Assembly: GCA_902766785.1 (NCBI GenBank) | Contig: CACXEO010000103.1 | Span: 1 to 34,536, forward strand | Length of the DNA stretch: 34,536 nt | Direction: 5' to 3' | DNA from: Oscillospiraceae bacterium | Lineage (GTDB): Bacteria > Bacillota > Clostridia > Oscillospirales > Ruminococcaceae | Shown here: piece after piece, positions 34,418-34,536 of the stretch | Position numbering within the stretch: position 1 is the stretch's first letter | Layout: each line of letters begins with the position of its first letter | Notes under the pieces: model-generated | What the model saw: the letters and a program-made list of their open reading frames with translations, nothing else | Database searches by the model: none | Told to the model about the DNA's origin: nothing | Position numbers and translations under genes: made by a program

Positions 34418-34429
34418 CATTTCTTACAA

Positions 34430-34536
34430 TTATACCAGCCGGCAGGCCTTTTTAAGGGTATCAACCAGCTCGTAGAGCCAGTCCTTGATTTCCTCTGTGT
34501 CAGGATGTTCCATCCGGCGGTAGGCCGCTACTTTGG
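34430..34536 (-). CDS. 3' end of an unidentified gene (partial)
   Basis: The minus strand is open from the window edge to TAA at 34430-34432 and reads ...YRRMEHPDTEEIKDWLYELV and DTLKKACRLV at the end. This helical, charged C-terminal piece of 35 codons ends directly in front of a strong terminator, so it is a real gene end. Too little is visible to name it. Confidence 0.65.
   Translation of the reverse strand, partial: KVAAYRRMEHPDTEEIKDWLYELVDTLKKACRLV

Larger units (their letters stand above)
34179..34429. other. Intergenic region with a gene remnant and terminator
   Basis: This stretch holds the broken GNAT start at 34248 and a 19-bp bidirectional terminator at 34376-34417. Nothing else was recognised. 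Confidence 0.5.

Overview
The window is the replication-origin region of a low-to-medium GC Gram-positive chromosome, most likely a Clostridia member of the Oscillospiraceae/Ruminococcaceae type. The evidence is the gene order rpmH-rnpA-yidD-yidC-jag-mnmE-mnmG-rsmG-noc-soj-parB on the minus strand, and dnaA-dnaN-yaaA-recF-remB-gyrB-gyrA on the plus strand. Core genes on both sides of dnaA point away from it, as expected for two replichores leaving an origin. Family placement comes from gene content and protein style, not from any search.

Left edge (1-7.4 kb): a lipoprotein gene lies between two copies of an ~85-bp repeat. It is followed by guaB, a small gene with a nonsense codon beside a divergent XRE regulator, a DUF3784-type membrane protein, a GNAT acetyltransferase, a zinc-ribbon membrane protein, an aldo/keto reductase and an acyl-ACP thioesterase.

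Left arm of the origin (7.4-19.5 kb, minus strand): serS-parB-soj, a perfect parS site, two related and apparently decaying small membrane-protein genes on the opposite strand, then noc, rsmG, mnmG (with a second perfect parS inside its coding sequence), mnmE, jag/khpB, yidC, yidD, rnpA and rpmH. rpmH is only 44 codons long. Intrinsic terminators sit inside this cluster after rpmH, before rnpA and directly in front of mnmE, so the cluster is probably read as several units with read-through.

Origin (19.5-21.9 kb): the rpmH and dnaA promoters diverge. The dnaA promoter is followed by ~160 nt that can fold into nested stems ending at a T6 run, so dnaA either has a long structured leader or sits behind a small RNA. 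DnaA-box-like motifs of the form TTTTCNACA lie upstream of dnaA and, more densely, between dnaA and dnaN, where an AT-rich stretch follows.

Right arm (21.9-34.5 kb, plus strand): dnaN, yaaA, recF, remB, gyrB, a YcxB-like membrane protein and gyrA. Accessory genes follow: two related zinc-ribbon membrane proteins (one with a duplicated extracytoplasmic domain), a second aldo/keto reductase behind a perfect consensus promoter, a TM2-domain protein, a creatininase-family amidohydrolase, a small DUF2007-like protein, a GNAT remnant, and the 3' end of an unidentified minus-strand gene. I found no rRNA, tRNA, CRISPR array, insertion sequence or prophage gene.
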